Below the pieces are notes generated by a model that saw nothing but the letters and a program-made list of their open reading frames with translations, did not search any database and was not told the DNA's origin. Shown here in pieces: positions 32,668 through 43,213 of a stretch of DNA of 64,000 nt (position 1 is its first letter; every line of letters begins with the position of its first letter). Source of the DNA: Batillaria attramentaria. Lineage: Eukaryota > Mollusca > Gastropoda > Batillariidae. Both the position numbers and the translations under genes were made by a program. The DNA lies in NCBI GenBank assembly GCA_018292915.2, contig JACVVK020000541.1:219001-283000 (forward strand). Direction: 5' to 3'.

Positions 32668-35600
32668 TATCGATGAGTGCATCCTTGCCGTTGGAGATGG
32701 GGCTTGCGTGTCTCCATGACCCCGAGAGCTATGCCGGCGGGAGATTCGTCTCCTGGTAGGGCCACCCATGCTGGACAGGTCGAAGGGTAGAGGCCAGACG
32801 AAGCGCACTCACTGGTCCTCCAGGTTGGGGGTTTGAGTAGGGCTAACAACCCAACTCTTTAAAAAAGAACACGTTACAGAAACTACAACCACAGATCTAC
32901 AACGCAACTTGGTCCAGGAAGAGTCCTCTCTAGTAGAGCCCATGACGCGAGCTGGTGAAAGCCCTTGGGAAGCCAGTGCGCCGACTACTCTTCTGACGGC
33001 CAAGACCAAAGCCAGGATAGGGACCTGGAACATCCGAACCCTATATGAAACAGGAAAGACAGCACAAGTGAGTCAAGAAATGCATAGATACAATCTGAAG
33101 CTGCTCGGCCTATGCGAGACAAGATGGACAGGAACAGGACGCACACGACTCACCTCCGGAGACACCATCCTCTACTCCGGACACGAAGACGGCCATCCAC
33201 ACATGCACGGAGTAGCGTTGCTGATGACACCTGAAGCAACACAAGCACTACTGTCCTGGGAACCAGTGTCACCAAGGATCCTGAGCGCCAGATTTAATTC
33301 TAAGGGCAGGAAAGTCACCATCCTCCAGTGCTACGCCCCCACCAACGTGGTGGACGAGGAAGAAAAGGAGAACTTCTACGAGCAGCTCCAAGCCGCCCTC
33401 GACAAAGCACCGAGAAGAGACCTGAAAATCCTCATGGGAGACCTCAATGCCAAAGTGGGCACCGACAACACAGACAGAGAACTCATCATGGGCAAACACG
33501 GAACAGGGACACAGAACGAGAACGGAGAGCTCTTCACAGAATTCTGCACCACCAACGACCTGGTCATCGGAGGCACCATCTTCCCCCACAAGACCATCCA
33601 CAAAACCACCTGGACATCACCGGACGGAAGAACTGTAAACCAGATCGACCACATCACCATCGGCAGGAAGTGGCGAAGAAGCTTGCTGGACGTCCGAGCA
33701 AAGCGGGGAGCTGATGCAGCCTCAGACCATCACCTCGTCATTGCAGCGATCAAGATCAAGCTGAAGGCCTACAGAGACCAGGCAGACAGACCATCCCACA
33801 AGTACAACGTGCACAGTCTGAAGGAGAGCGTCAAGACCAACGCCTTCAGATGTGAACTGAGGAACAGATTCAGCGCTCTCGACACACTACCTGAAGAGAC
33901 AATCGAGGAGCACTGGCATGACCTGCGAGAAACCTGGACAGCAACATGCAGGGAAGTGCTGGGAAAGAAGACGAGACAACACAAAGAGTGGCTTACATCT
34001 GACACCTGGGACCTCATCACAGAGAGGAAACGTCTGAAAGACCTGATCAACCACACTGACGACCAAGACCACAAGCGCGACCTGCAGGCTCAATACTGGG
34101 ACGTCAACCGGCAGGTCAAGAGGAGCGCAAGGAACGACAAGAGGAACTTCATCAACGGCCTCACAGAAGAAGCAGAAACAGCAGCAGGACAACGGAACAT
34201 GAAACGGCTCTACGAAATAACAAGGACACTCTCTGGGAAAAATAACAACCCCACCAGACCGGTCAAGGACAAGAACGGACAAATCATCACCAAAGAGGAA
34301 GACCAAAGGACAAGGTGGGCTGAACACTTTAAGGAAACGCTCAACAGGCCTCCACCACCAGTCCCACCAGACATACCACCGGCAGCCCAGCTACTCGACA
34401 TCAGCACCAACCCCCCTACCAAGACAGAGATCATCAAAGCCATCAAGTCCCTCAAGTCTGGCAAAGCAGCAGGCCCCGACGGCATACCACCAGAAGCCCT
34501 CAAGGCCGACATCCAGACCTCCACCGACATGCTGCACCCGCTCCTGAGGAAGATCTGGGAGAGCGAGAGCGTGCCACAAGACTGGAAGAAGGGACACCTG
34601 GTAAAGCTGCCAAAGAAAGGGGACCTCTCATCCTGTAGCAACTGGCGAGGCATCATGCTCCTGTCCATACCAGGGAAGGTTCTCACCAGGATCTTCCTGG
34701 AGAGGCTGAAGACCGCGCTGGACAAGACACTCCGGGAGGAACAGGCAGGATTCCGCAACGACCGATCCTGCACTGATCACATAGCCACGATGAGGATCAT
34801 CATCGAGCAGTCCCTGGAGTGGCAGACCCCCCTGTACAGCACCTTCGTTGACTTCCAGAAGGCGTTCGACAGTGTTGACAGGGAGGTCATCTGGAAGCTG
34901 ATGTCTCACTACGGTTTTCCACCAAAGTTTGTCAACATCATCCAACAGCTGTACGAAGATGCCACCTGCCAGGTAATCCACGACGGGAAACTGACAGAAC
35001 CATTCACAGTACGGACCGGTGTTCGTCAAGGCTGCATCCTCTCACCAACAATCTTCCTGATGGTGGTCGACTGGGTCATGAGGCAAGCCACCGACGGCAA
35101 GAGGACAGGGATCCAGTGGACCTTCAGCAAACAGCTCGAGGACCTGGATTTCGCGGACGATATCGCCCTCCTCTCCCACAAACAACAAGATGCGCAGGAG
35201 AAGCTGAACAGAGTCGCCGAAGAAGCTGAGAAGACCGGCCTCAAGATCAACATCAGCAAGACCGAAGTCATGAGAGTCAACCACAAACAGCACGACCCCA
35301 TCCAGCTGCATCAGGAAGACATCAAAGAGGTGGACAAGTTCACCTACCTCGGCAGCGTTGTCAGCAAGGATGGAGGAACAGACGAGGACATCAAGAGCCG
35401 CACCAACAAAGCCAGACATGCCTTTCGCACTCTGCGCCCCATCTGGAGATCCACAGCCCTATCCCTGCGAAACAAGATCCGGATCTTCAACTCAAATGTG
35501 AAGTCGGTCCTACTCTATGGCTCGGAGACATGGCGCACCACCAAGACAAGCTCCCACAAGCTGCAAACCTTCATCAACAGATGCCTCCGCAACATTCTCA

Positions 35601-35940
35601 ACATCAGATACCCACTGGTGATCACCAACCAAGACCTCTGGGAGGGAACAAGACAGGTCCCCATCGAGCAGGAGATCAAGAAAAGGAAATGGGGATGGAT
35701 CGGACACACTCTGCGAAAGTCAACATCAAATGTCACCAGGCAGTCCCTTGATTGGAACCCCCAGGGAAAGCGCAAAGTGGGCCGACCGAAGCAGACCTGG
35801 CGGAGGAGTACGGACGCTGAAGCCAAGGCCGCCGGAATGACGTGGGCCGAACTAAAGAGGGCGTCCCAGAACCGAGTGCGCTGGCGGAGTGTGGTTGCAG
35901 CCCTATGTTCCCCAGGGAATAAAGAGGATTAAACTAAAAA
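32668..35940 (+). mobile_element. Full-length RTE-type LINE with intact ORF
   Basis: About 3.27 kb, close to the 3,284 bp of the minus-strand relative. ATGGTATGGTA stands before the 5' end and after the A-rich 3' end, so the element is flanked by a duplication within a (TATGG)n array. The 5' UTR shares blocks with the other copy, including the GCTGGACAGGTCGAAGGGTA string and a re-paired hairpin with a TTCG loop (about 32740-32757). The 3' UTR is about 8 nt. An unbroken ORF plus intact ends make this the youngest-looking element in the window. Confidence 0.9.
32942..35932 (+). CDS. RTE LINE polyprotein: endonuclease plus reverse transcriptase, intact
   Basis: 996 codons without interruption. 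ATG at 32942 is chosen because it aligns with the start of the other copy; the frame is open further upstream but has no ATG. Endonuclease (about residues 25-265): GTWNIRTLYE, LCETRWTGTG, GDLNAKVGTD (about 165), NQIDHITI and SDHHLV (about 260). Reverse transcriptase (about 470-790): FRNDRSCTDHI, FVDFQKAFDSVDRE (about 634), GVRQGCILSP, LDFADDIALL with the catalytic pair (about 736), GLKINISKTE and TYLGSVV. C-terminus: RKWGWIGHTLRK, GRPKQTWRR and QNRVRWRSVV. Known role: nick target DNA and reverse-transcribe LINE (and probably SINE) RNA at the nick. All expected catalytic residues are present, so activity is plausible but unproven. Confidence 0.95.
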   Translation: MTRAGESPWEASAPTTLLTAKTKARIGTWNIRTLYETGKTAQVSQEMHRYNLKLLGLCETRWTGTGRTRLTSGDTILYSGHEDGHPHMHGVALLMTPEATQALLSWEPVSPRILSARFNSKGRKVTILQCYAPTNVVDEEEKENFYEQLQAALDKAPRRDLKILMGDLNAKVGTDNTDRELIMGKHGTGTQNENGELFTEFCTTNDLVIGGTIFPHKTIHKTTWTSPDGRTVNQIDHITIGRKWRRSLLDVRAKRGADAASDHHLVIAAIKIKLKAYRDQADRPSHKYNVHSLKESVKTNAFRCELRNRFSALDTLPEETIEEHWHDLRETWTATCREVLGKKTRQHKEWLTSDTWDLITERKRLKDLINHTDDQDHKRDLQAQYWDVNRQVKRSARNDKRNFINGLTEEAETAAGQRNMKRLYEITRTLSGKNNNPTRPVKDKNGQIITKEEDQRTRWAEHFKETLNRPPPPVPPDIPPAAQLLDISTNPPTKTEIIKAIKSLKSGKAAGPDGIPPEALKADIQTSTDMLHPLLRKIWESESVPQDWKKGHLVKLPKKGDLSSCSNWRGIMLLSIPGKVLTRIFLERLKTALDKTLREEQAGFRNDRSCTDHIATMRIIIEQSLEWQTPLYSTFVDFQKAFDSVDREVIWKLMSHYGFPPKFVNIIQQLYEDATCQVIHDGKLTEPFTVRTGVRQGCILSPTIFLMVVDWVMRQATDGKRTGIQWTFSKQLEDLDFADDIALLSHKQQDAQEKLNRVAEEAEKTGLKINISKTEVMRVNHKQHDPIQLHQEDIKEVDKFTYLGSVVSKDGGTDEDIKSRTNKARHAFRTLRPIWRSTALSLRNKIRIFNSNVKSVLLYGSETWRTTKTSSHKLQTFINRCLRNILNIRYPLVITNQDLWEGTRQVPIEQEIKKRKWGWIGHTLRKSTSNVTRQSLDWNPQGKRKVGRPKQTWRRSTDAEAKAAGMTWAELKRASQNRVRWRSVVAALCSPGNKED

Positions 35941-35941
35941 A

Positions 35942-36356
35942 ATGGTATGGTAGACTTCTCCACGGCGCACGTATCCATCTCTAATGAGATGCTCAAGGCG
36001 CCGCAAGGCTGGAGGACGAAGCAGGGAAAGCCTGCTGCCGCAAGGCGCTACTTTGTGTGCAAACCTCCACCCTGCTATTCACTCTGGTGCGTGCGACAGT
36101 ATTTCTGTTTTACCATGCCACCGGCCACAGCCTACTCTTCTTCGAAAGATGAACGTGGGATTTTTAGCGTGCACACTTGATATTTGTGCGTGCGTGTGTA
36201 CACGAAGGCGAGACAGGCACCGCAAACGAGTCTGCACATGGATTTGACTCGATATGGTATGAAAACATCCAACCATATTCCTGCCCACCGGGGACTCGAA
36301 CCAGGCAGCTCAGGATCCGAAGTCGGCTGCCTTAACCACTAGACCAAATCCCCTGA
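35942..36356 (-). mobile_element. tRNA-derived SINE with (ACCAT)n tail, minus strand
   Basis: From 36356 on the minus strand: GGGGATTTGGTCTAGTGGTT (box A-like) and, 37 bases later, GGTTCGAGTCCC (box B), followed by a body through TGGGATTTTTAG-complement sequence, AAGAAGAGTAGGCTGTGGCC and GAGAAGTCTACCATACCA. The tail is an ACCAT pentamer repeat, continued at 32651-32667 on the far side of the RTE LINE. A 5'-truncated copy of the body and tail lies at 52893-53141. Confidence 0.85.
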
Positions 36357-36508
36357 GGCTATCTATAAGCTGCCTGCCGATCTGGATTTCAGTGGTTACT
36401 GAAATTTCCATCGAAATGCAGTGGCTTTTCGCGATCTCTACAACACGTGGAAAGCGGGAATTTCTGAAGTGGATTTCGTTTTTGCCACTGACTCACACTC
36501 AAAAGCAT

Positions 36509-36509
<1 letters not shown>

Positions 36510-36562
<53 letters not shown>
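36510..36562. repeat. (TG)n(CG)n microsatellite
   Basis: TG repeat passing into CGCG, inside the hairpin-family copy. Confidence 0.95.
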
Positions 36563-36563
<1 letters not shown>

Positions 36564-36702
36564 ATATACATACAGACAAGCGCGCGTCTAAGAGAGAGGG
36601 AAGACAGTGGGTGTTTCTCTTCTCCGATACCAGTAAGCAATCGTCTGTCAGTCAGGTCTGCGGGAAGTAACTCTGTCAAAGGGGAACGACTTTGTTACTC
36701 AT

Positions 36703-38052
36703 TCACCCACTCTCTGGGGCACAGAGTCTTTCAGTGGAAAGTACCTCTGTGCACAGTGGGGAAATGGCGCTCACTGCGCTACCGTGACGGGCCTAAATTG
36801 TCTCGGTGCTCTCAAACACAAGGTCGCGCACTATGTCATCCTTGACCAGCTTTGAACCCAGAGGGATCCTCAATGGCGCAAGTAATGGCAGGCTGTCTTC
36901 AGAGTGAAAGTAGGCGTGTTTCTGAATCAGAGACATACATAACATGTCTCTGTCTGAACGGACAGATCTATTATTACATTCAGTCCTAGAGCACGGGTGT
37001 GTATGCTTTTGTAATCGTCTCTTATTCCACCACAAGGCAGGTACGTGATCGTCTGCACCGTGCAATAATACTTGCCTGTAGAGTGCAACACCCTTGCCTG
37101 TCAGAGTGCAACCCCCTTGCCGTTTACTCACATCCTGTTGGATCAGTGTACCACGTAAACAGTGCCATCAAAGCGCAACAATAATTGTCCGCTGGCAGAG
37201 ATTTTGCCCAAACGAAAAGTGGTCGGATATTCAAGACTTCGTTTCAAATCGAATCATATGACACACAAGTCTCTGCTTTTCTAAAAAAAATTCGCCATTT
37301 TTAAAAATGGCGCTGGGTGTAAGCAGTCACATTTTCACGCCCCGCCGAAAAGGGACTGCACTCTGGAGTCTATCATTCACCCACACTCTCTGGGGCACAG
37401 AGTCTTTCAGTGGAAAGTACCTCTGTGCACGGTGGGGAAATGGCGCTCACTGCGCTACCGTGACGGGCCTAAATTGTCTCGGTGCTCTCAAACACAAGGT
37501 CACGCACTATGTCATCCTTGACCAGCTTTGAACCCAGAGGGATCCTCAATGGCGCAAGTGATGGCAGGCTGTCTTCATAGTGAAAGTAGGCGTGTTTCTG
37601 AATCTGAGACATGCATAACATGTCTCTGTCTGAATGGACTGATCTATATTACATTCAGTCCTAGAGCACGGGTGTGTATGCTTTTGTAATCGTCTCTTAT
37701 TCCACCACAAGGCAGGTACGTGATCGTCTACACTGTGCAATAATACTTGCCTGTAGAGTGCAACACCTTTGCCTGTCAGAGTGCAACCCCCTTCCCGTTT
37801 ACTCACATCCTGTTGGATCAGTGTATCGCGTAAACAGTGCCATCAAAGCGCAACAATAATTGTCCGCCGGCAAAGATTTTGCCCAAACGAAAAGTGGTTG
37901 GCTGTTCAAGACTTCGTTCCAAATCGAATCATATGACACACAAGTCTCTGCTTTTCTAAAAAAAAAATCGCTATTTTTGAAAATGGCGCTGGCTGTAAGC
38001 AGTCACATTTTCACGCCCCGCCGAAAAGGGACTGCACTCTGGATTCTAATTC
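36703..38052. repeat. Tandem pair of 676-bp units
   Basis: Two near-identical copies (estimated above 95% by eye over the parts compared). Each starts ATTCACCCAC...CTCTGGGGC and ends with GACTGCACTCTGGA. Copy number at this site across the family is 0, 1 or 2. Confidence 0.85.
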
Positions 38053-38311
38053 ACCCATGTAGAACCTCGTATACGTCAAAAAGTTAGTGACGTCAACTAG
38101 CTAGGCGAGCTAACACGACCTCATGTGTTTGGGGTATTGCAGCGCAAAGAGTCACGGAATGGGTTTCCAGTATTTTCTTTATGTCAGCATGCTTGATGTC
38201 AGAGAGCTTGCGTACGTATGCGCGCGGGCTGCATACATAACACAACGACCACGACTGTGACGACAGCAGGTCACTGAATGGAAACAACATATTGGGCTGG
38301 TGGCCATCTTG

Positions 38312-38896
38312 TTTGCAGATGTGGTAAGGGTGCTTCTTGACACTTTCGGTCGCAAGGAAACGCTGCCGTAGCCTCAATAAGATTGATTTGGACAGAACCA
38401 ATGCCCCAAAGGATCTTCATGGGCTGCAACGCCATCTTGAGACCACACAAACGCCCTTCCTTTAGGTTAACCCCCCCCCCCCCCCCCTCTTCTGGGATTT
38501 ACAACTCAGCTGACAGGCATAATGTTGCCATGTCATATTGTGCCACCCTGCCAGCTTGTAAAGACAAATGAGCAGCCCTCATAGCCATACATACATTCTT
38601 CCACATGCATATCGTCGTTGTGTTTAAAACCTGATGTACTGCGTTTTTGATGAGTTATTTTTGATTGAATATTAGGCATTTTGTTGAATCATGAATCCTG
38701 TTTGCGGTGTAACGGAAGTGGAAGTGTAAGATATTTTGCTTTCACAGCGTCATCTCACTTCTTGTTCATACAGCTGTGGAGTTCATCTATCTTATTACCA
38801 CGTTTACGAATTATGACCGTTTCAAAACAACACGTACAATTGAAGGTGGTCCTTGGCTTTTTGTTTGTGCAGTGTGAAAAGGAGAACATTGCTAAC
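38312..38896. other. Intron 3 sequence, no recognised feature
   Basis: A C homopolymer lies at about 38469-38488. The rest is unassigned. Confidence 0.5.
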
Positions 38897-39036
38897 CTTT
38901 GAGTCACCGCGAAACCACTGACAGGTATAAGAACCGGATGAGGAGAAGACCCTGGTGACGTCACAGGATCCCGACACAGTCCACGTGCTGCTCGTTTCTT
39001 GTAGCTGAACCCTGCAGTTTGACACCTCGGCCGGAT
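38897..39036 (-). CDS. Ig-like gene, exon 3 (first half of Ig-like domain 2)
   Basis: Acceptor CCCTTCAG before 39036 and donor AAAG/GTTAGC at 38897/38896. It is 140 nt: two bases complete a phase-1 codon and the exon ends in phase 0. The frame reads PAEVSNCRVQLQETSSTWTV, SGSCDVTRVFSSSGSYTCQW and FRGDSK. Three Cys, the core W and the GSYTCQW motif (like the Y-x-C of Ig F strands) support an Ig-like fold. Exon 2 ends in phase 1 and exon 4 starts in phase 0, so all three join without breaking frame. The long intron 3 (about 29 kb) splits the domain. Confidence 0.75.
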
Positions 39037-39106
39037 CTGAAGGGACAGAGAGAAGCGTGTCGTCAGTAAATTTAAGTATTGATAGAGTCCGTATCCACAA
39101 CGAGAG

Positions 39107-39180
39107 ATAATGGAATTAATGATAATACTAATAAATTGCTTTTATATGGCGCAGTATCCCAGCAGACGCTGGCTCAGAGC

Positions 39181-39218
<38 letters not shown>

Positions 39219-39700
39219 ATTTTCAAAACATACAGCTGGGATCTCGATAAAATGAGCTGGGGGGGGGGGGGGGGATCAGTATTTGCAGATGGATAGAGTT
39301 GCGCAAGCACCAAAGACCATTTCGCAGCTACATGTAAATTACTAAGAGGGAGAGAAGGCTGACTGGAAGAAGCGGGTTTTTAGTTTGTTTTTAAAAACTG
39401 TGAAAGATGGAGACTGACGGACATGTAGAGGAAGTGAATTCCAAACTCTCGAGACCTACTGAAAGAACCTCCTGCCAAATGTAAGTTTCACACGGGGGGA
39501 TGGTGAGAAGTTTTTCTGAACTGGACCGGAGAGTTCTTGGCGGGTCAAAAGCGGTCAGACAAGATGACAAGTACGCCGGCAGTGTACCATCGAAGAAGCG
39601 ATAGGCAAGGGTTGCGAGTTTAAATTCTATGCGCAGTTTTACAGGGAGTCAATGCAAATGCTTCAGAAGTGGGGTAGCACGATCTCTGCGTATCAATAAT
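39107..39700 (-). pseudogene. L2/CR1-type LINE, C-terminal remnant
   Basis: Minus strand: RRDRATPLLKHLH, then a stop where Trp is expected, LPVKLRIEFKLATLAYRFFD, GTLPAYLSSCLTAFDPPRTL, later VSRVWNSLPLHV and TVFKNKLKTRFF. This is the conserved tail of L2/CR1 proteins. The 3' end (GCGCCATATAAAAGCAATTT followed by ATT-rich sequence, 39145-39107) matches L2-type termini. A CA microsatellite (39187-39218) and a G run (39258-39273) lie between the coding tail and the 3' end. It lies in intron 2, in the same direction as the host gene. Confidence 0.8.
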
Positions 39701-39959
39701 CACGCACACATCATCTGTCGGTCTCACTGACTAGTGCTGCCACACTGAACAGGAAATACTAGTGTAAGCGCCATGCTAACACACAAAAAGCACCAGACTC
39801 GAACAGCACTGACGAACCTCGAAAGTAATTACAAAAATGCCCCCATGAAAATGGACAGTTTTTGATCAACAAAATCAATACAGTGCAGAAGTCAGTTCTG
39901 GACGATTTGTGTTTCACCAAATAGTCCGAGCGACAGACCATGATACCTTGTTTTGCATC
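39701..39959. other. Intron 2 sequence, no recognised feature
   Basis: Unassigned sequence up to the satellite array. Confidence 0.5.
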
Positions 39960-41385
39960 ATATATGGAATTTTTTTATGGTTTCTAGATGAAAAAATGGT
40001 GCTTATTCCGAATCCGTCGAGTGCCAGACGGTAAATGTTGGGCAATTTGAAAGAGAGGCTGAAAATCAAAATGGCCGCCAAAGAACCTTAAAATGCTTTT
40101 GTTTTGTCGCACATATGTACGCAAGAACTTTTTATCAGTGATTTCAATGAAAAGAAAGGGTGCTGATTCCGAATCCGACGAGTGCCAGAGTGTACATGTT
40201 GAACATTTTGAAAGAAAGCCTGAAATACTAAACGGCCGTTAAAAAACCCTGAAAAGCATTGTATTGCCGTATATATCAAAATGTGTGACTTATTTTTGGA
40301 AAGAAACGACTTTTTTCCGTGGTTGTAACATGAAAAAGCATGCTGATTTCAAACCCGACGAGTGCAAGACTATAACTGTTGACGGTTTTGAAAGAGAGGC
40401 TGAAATTCAACATGGCCGATAAGAAACTTACATTGCTTCTTTTTACCGCCTACATGAGGTACAGTAACTAACTTTTCGCCAAAAACCAGAGATTTTGAGT
40501 GGTTTCCATATGAGAAAAGGGTGCTGATTCCGAATCCGACGAGTGCCAGACTGTAAATGTTACGCATTTCGAAGGAGATGCTAAAATTCAAAATGGCCGC
40601 CCAAACCTTAAACCGCGTTGTTTTGCCGCATTATGAAAATTGTACAATTTATTATTCAAAAGAAACAAAGTTTTTATGAGGTTTTCACATGAAAAAAGGA
40701 TGCTGATTCCGAATCCGACGAGTGCCAGACAGTAAAGTTTAGCATTTTGAAATAGAGGCTGAAAATCGAAACGGACGCCAAAAACTGTAAACGCGTTGCT
40801 TGTCCGCAAAAAATGAAAATCAAGAATTTAATCTTTGACAGAAACGAGGTTTTGAAGTGGTGTATATGAGATAAAAGGATACAGAATCCGATTCTGATGA
40901 GTGCCAAACTGGAAATATTGTAAACATTTTGAAAGAGGCTGAAATTCAAAATGGCGTAGTTTTGCGGCATAAATGAAAACCAACAACTCATTTTCTGAAA
41001 GAAACGTGATATTTCCGCGGTTTTTGTATGAAAAATGGGTGATGATTCCGATTCTGATGAGTTACATACTGGAAATGTTGAAAATTTTGAAAGAGATGCT
41101 GAAATTCACAAATGCCTAAAAAGAAGCTGCATTGCATTAATTGTTTTGCCGAATATATGAAAAGCAAGAACGGTCTTTCGGGAAAAAAACATGAGATTTT
41201 CCTGTGGTTTCTTTGTGCGAAAAGTGTGCTGATTCTGATTCCGAAGAGTGCCAGACTGTTATTGTTTCGCATTTTGAAAGAGAGGCTGAAATTCAAGATG
41301 ACCGCCACCCCCCCCCCCCAAAAAAAAAATAATAATAACACGCGTTGTATTCTTGCAAATATGAAAAACAATAACTTCTTTTAGT
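39960..41385. repeat. Satellite array, eight ~160-185-bp units
   Basis: The core TGATTCCGAATCCGACGAGT or a variant recurs near 40005, 40165, 40345, 40525, 40705, 40880, 41045 and 41228. It is followed each time by GTGCCAGACTGTAAATGTT-like sequence and GAAAGAGAGGCTGAAATTCA-like sequence. Central units are closer to each other than the outer ones. Minus-strand frames remain open across several units but repeat the same residues and show no protein family. Located in intron 2. Confidence 0.92.
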
Positions 41386-41982
41386 TAAAAGAACATGATG
41401 TTTCTCACTGTCTTGTCTGACAGAAGCTGAATCTAAATATCATTCATTTGCAATCGACATTGTGTACCCCTGCCGTACACAGACTCATTGCATTTTCTTT
41501 TCACTTGCCCTCTTCGAATCGGGTTTTCCCGGGCGAGTCCACTTTAAAGACGGCGGGGGAAGAGTGTGCAAAGCTCTGACGTCAGTAGCACAGTAAAACA
41601 TCAATGTTCCCCGTGCAAAAGTAGATCAGTCTTTGGACATACATTGTCTTCCTTGCCAGAAGGCGGGCTCCGGGCTGATTCTATTTTCTGGAATTACAAA
41701 ATTTGCCCAACCTTTCCAGTCTGGCACCCGACGGATATCTGAAGAGACGTGACGGACCTTCACAAATCTGCAAAAAAAATCTCATATATGATTCAGAGCA
41801 GGGTGGTGCATGACCGCCGGTAAGAAGGAGTGTCGCTCGGACTAAAAGACTGTAGACCGGGTTGTGTAACGGTCTTTGGTTTCACTAATGAAGCCAAAGT
41901 TCATTTTTATTATCTAGAATTGACTGATACGATCCTTTTCAGTTTGATACAATGTAGCGGATTCAAACGACGTAATAAGCAA
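41386..41982. other. Intron 2 sequence, no recognised feature
   Basis: No repeats or exon-like frames recognised. Confidence 0.5.
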
Positions 41983-41984
41983 TA

Positions 41985-42709
41985 CAGTATACGCCGGTTA
42001 TAAGAAACTCGAGGGGGGTGAATTTTTTGGTTTCTTATATCCGAGTTTTCTTATATCTGAAAGTCGGATATAAGAAAGTATTTTGAAAAATATTTCTTAT
42101 AACCGAGTTCAGTGAAAAATAAAGGTTTAAAACATTTCTTTTTTTCTCAGTTCGTGTATGTTTTGCATTAAATTAAGAAATATCTGGTTTCTCTTAAAGA
42201 CCTGCACAGAATATATATGTGTAGAGTTAATATACACCAGTGCGCTTGTGTCCTTCAATGTCAGATGTTTTTGTTTGAACATGAAAATACTGTTTTTGCT
42301 TCCCAACTGTAGCGCTGGCGGTCATGTGGTAAGAAAAAACAAAACAAAAAGAAAAAAACAACAACCAAACCAACCAACCAACCAACCAACCAAACAAACA
42401 AACAAAAAAGAACTAAGGGGAGAGAGAGAGAGAGAATTCCCTTGTATTTATAGGATATATTAAAAGTGCATTATGTATCAACTTTTGATCTATAAAACAC
42501 TCGTCCCATTAGAGTATGATATGCGATGCTTTCCGTGTCTAATTTGGCTGAAAAAAGCTGCAAATTAGCTATTTTTTCTGTTGGGAGGGGGAAGGGGGAT
42601 AGAGGAAAGATGGACCACGTATATTGTCAAAGAAAGGAATTGATCAACAGTTAGTCTAATACTGATAGTTTTATTCTCCTTAACGCGAGCCCTGTAGACA
42701 GAGACAGAC

Positions 42710-42753
<44 letters not shown>

Positions 42754-43213
42754 CTCCCAATCAGGCAAAAAAACCCCAAAATAATAATAAAAACAACATA
42801 TAACAATAGAACAACAAAAATGCATCTCGTATTTTTTCTTCTTGCCAACATTCAATTTTGCACGGAACACAATTCAAGAAAAGAAAATCATGCGCCATCA
42901 TGTGCCTGTCTTAAGTGACGTCAGACCTGACCTGTTTTCTTAGAATGAGTGAAATTTTCTTGGAAATGTACTTTCGGTTTCTTACAATGAGTGAAATTTT
43001 CTTGGAAATGTACTTTCGGTTTCTTATATCCGAGTTTTTGTATCAAGCGGGACAAGAAATTTGCTTTCCTAAAACCGAGTTTTCTTATAAGCGAGTTTCT
43101 TGTATCCGAGTTTTTGTAATACATAATAAAGAAGAGTTTGGCCGGGGGAAAAAAATTCGTTGGCAATAACCGAGTTTTCTTATATCCGAGTTGCTTATAT
43201 CCGGCGTCCACTG
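41985..43213. mobile_element. Non-autonomous pogo/Tigger-like transposon, TA target
   Basis: TA before (41983-41984) and TA after (43214-43215). Left end CAGTATACGCCGGTTATAAG; the right end read inward is CAGTGGACGCCGGATATAAG, 17 of 20 bases identical. The subterminal zones repeat TTCTTATATCCGAGTTTTC-like words. The interior (1,229 bp in all) holds a low-complexity CAAA tract and a GA microsatellite (42713-42751) but no transposase. TA duplication and CAGT ends fit Tc1/mariner-pogo elements. Lies in intron 2, 341 bp downstream of exon 2 in the sense of transcription. Confidence 0.85.

Larger units (their letters stand above)
36395..38311 (+). mobile_element. Hairpin-family copy, left-truncated, with 676-bp tandem duplication
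   Basis: The left part (TCGAAATGCAGTGGCTTTTC) matches the 28,710 region of the 4.8-kb copy and the right end is the family terminus GGGCTGGTGGCCATCTTG. Between them a 676-bp unit is present twice (36703-37376 and 37377-38052; compare CTCTCTGGGGCACAGAGTC at 36710 and 37386). The 4.8-kb copy has none of this unit at the matching point (31848), and the inverted copy at 53.9-57.1 kb has one. No coding frame is convincing in the unit. Confidence 0.75.

Noticed and set aside
32668..32820. HDV-like self-cleaving ribozyme at the RTE 5' end
   Set aside because: One hairpin covaries, but I could not assemble the nested pseudoknot helices in either copy. Kept only as a structure question.
33269..35826. 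Minus-strand frames of 60-190 codons
   Set aside because: Antisense shadows of the intact RTE ORF.
40370..41371. Minus-strand frames through the satellite as a repeat protein
   Set aside because: The frame is the same unit translated repeatedly, with indels between units and no start, splice or domain support.
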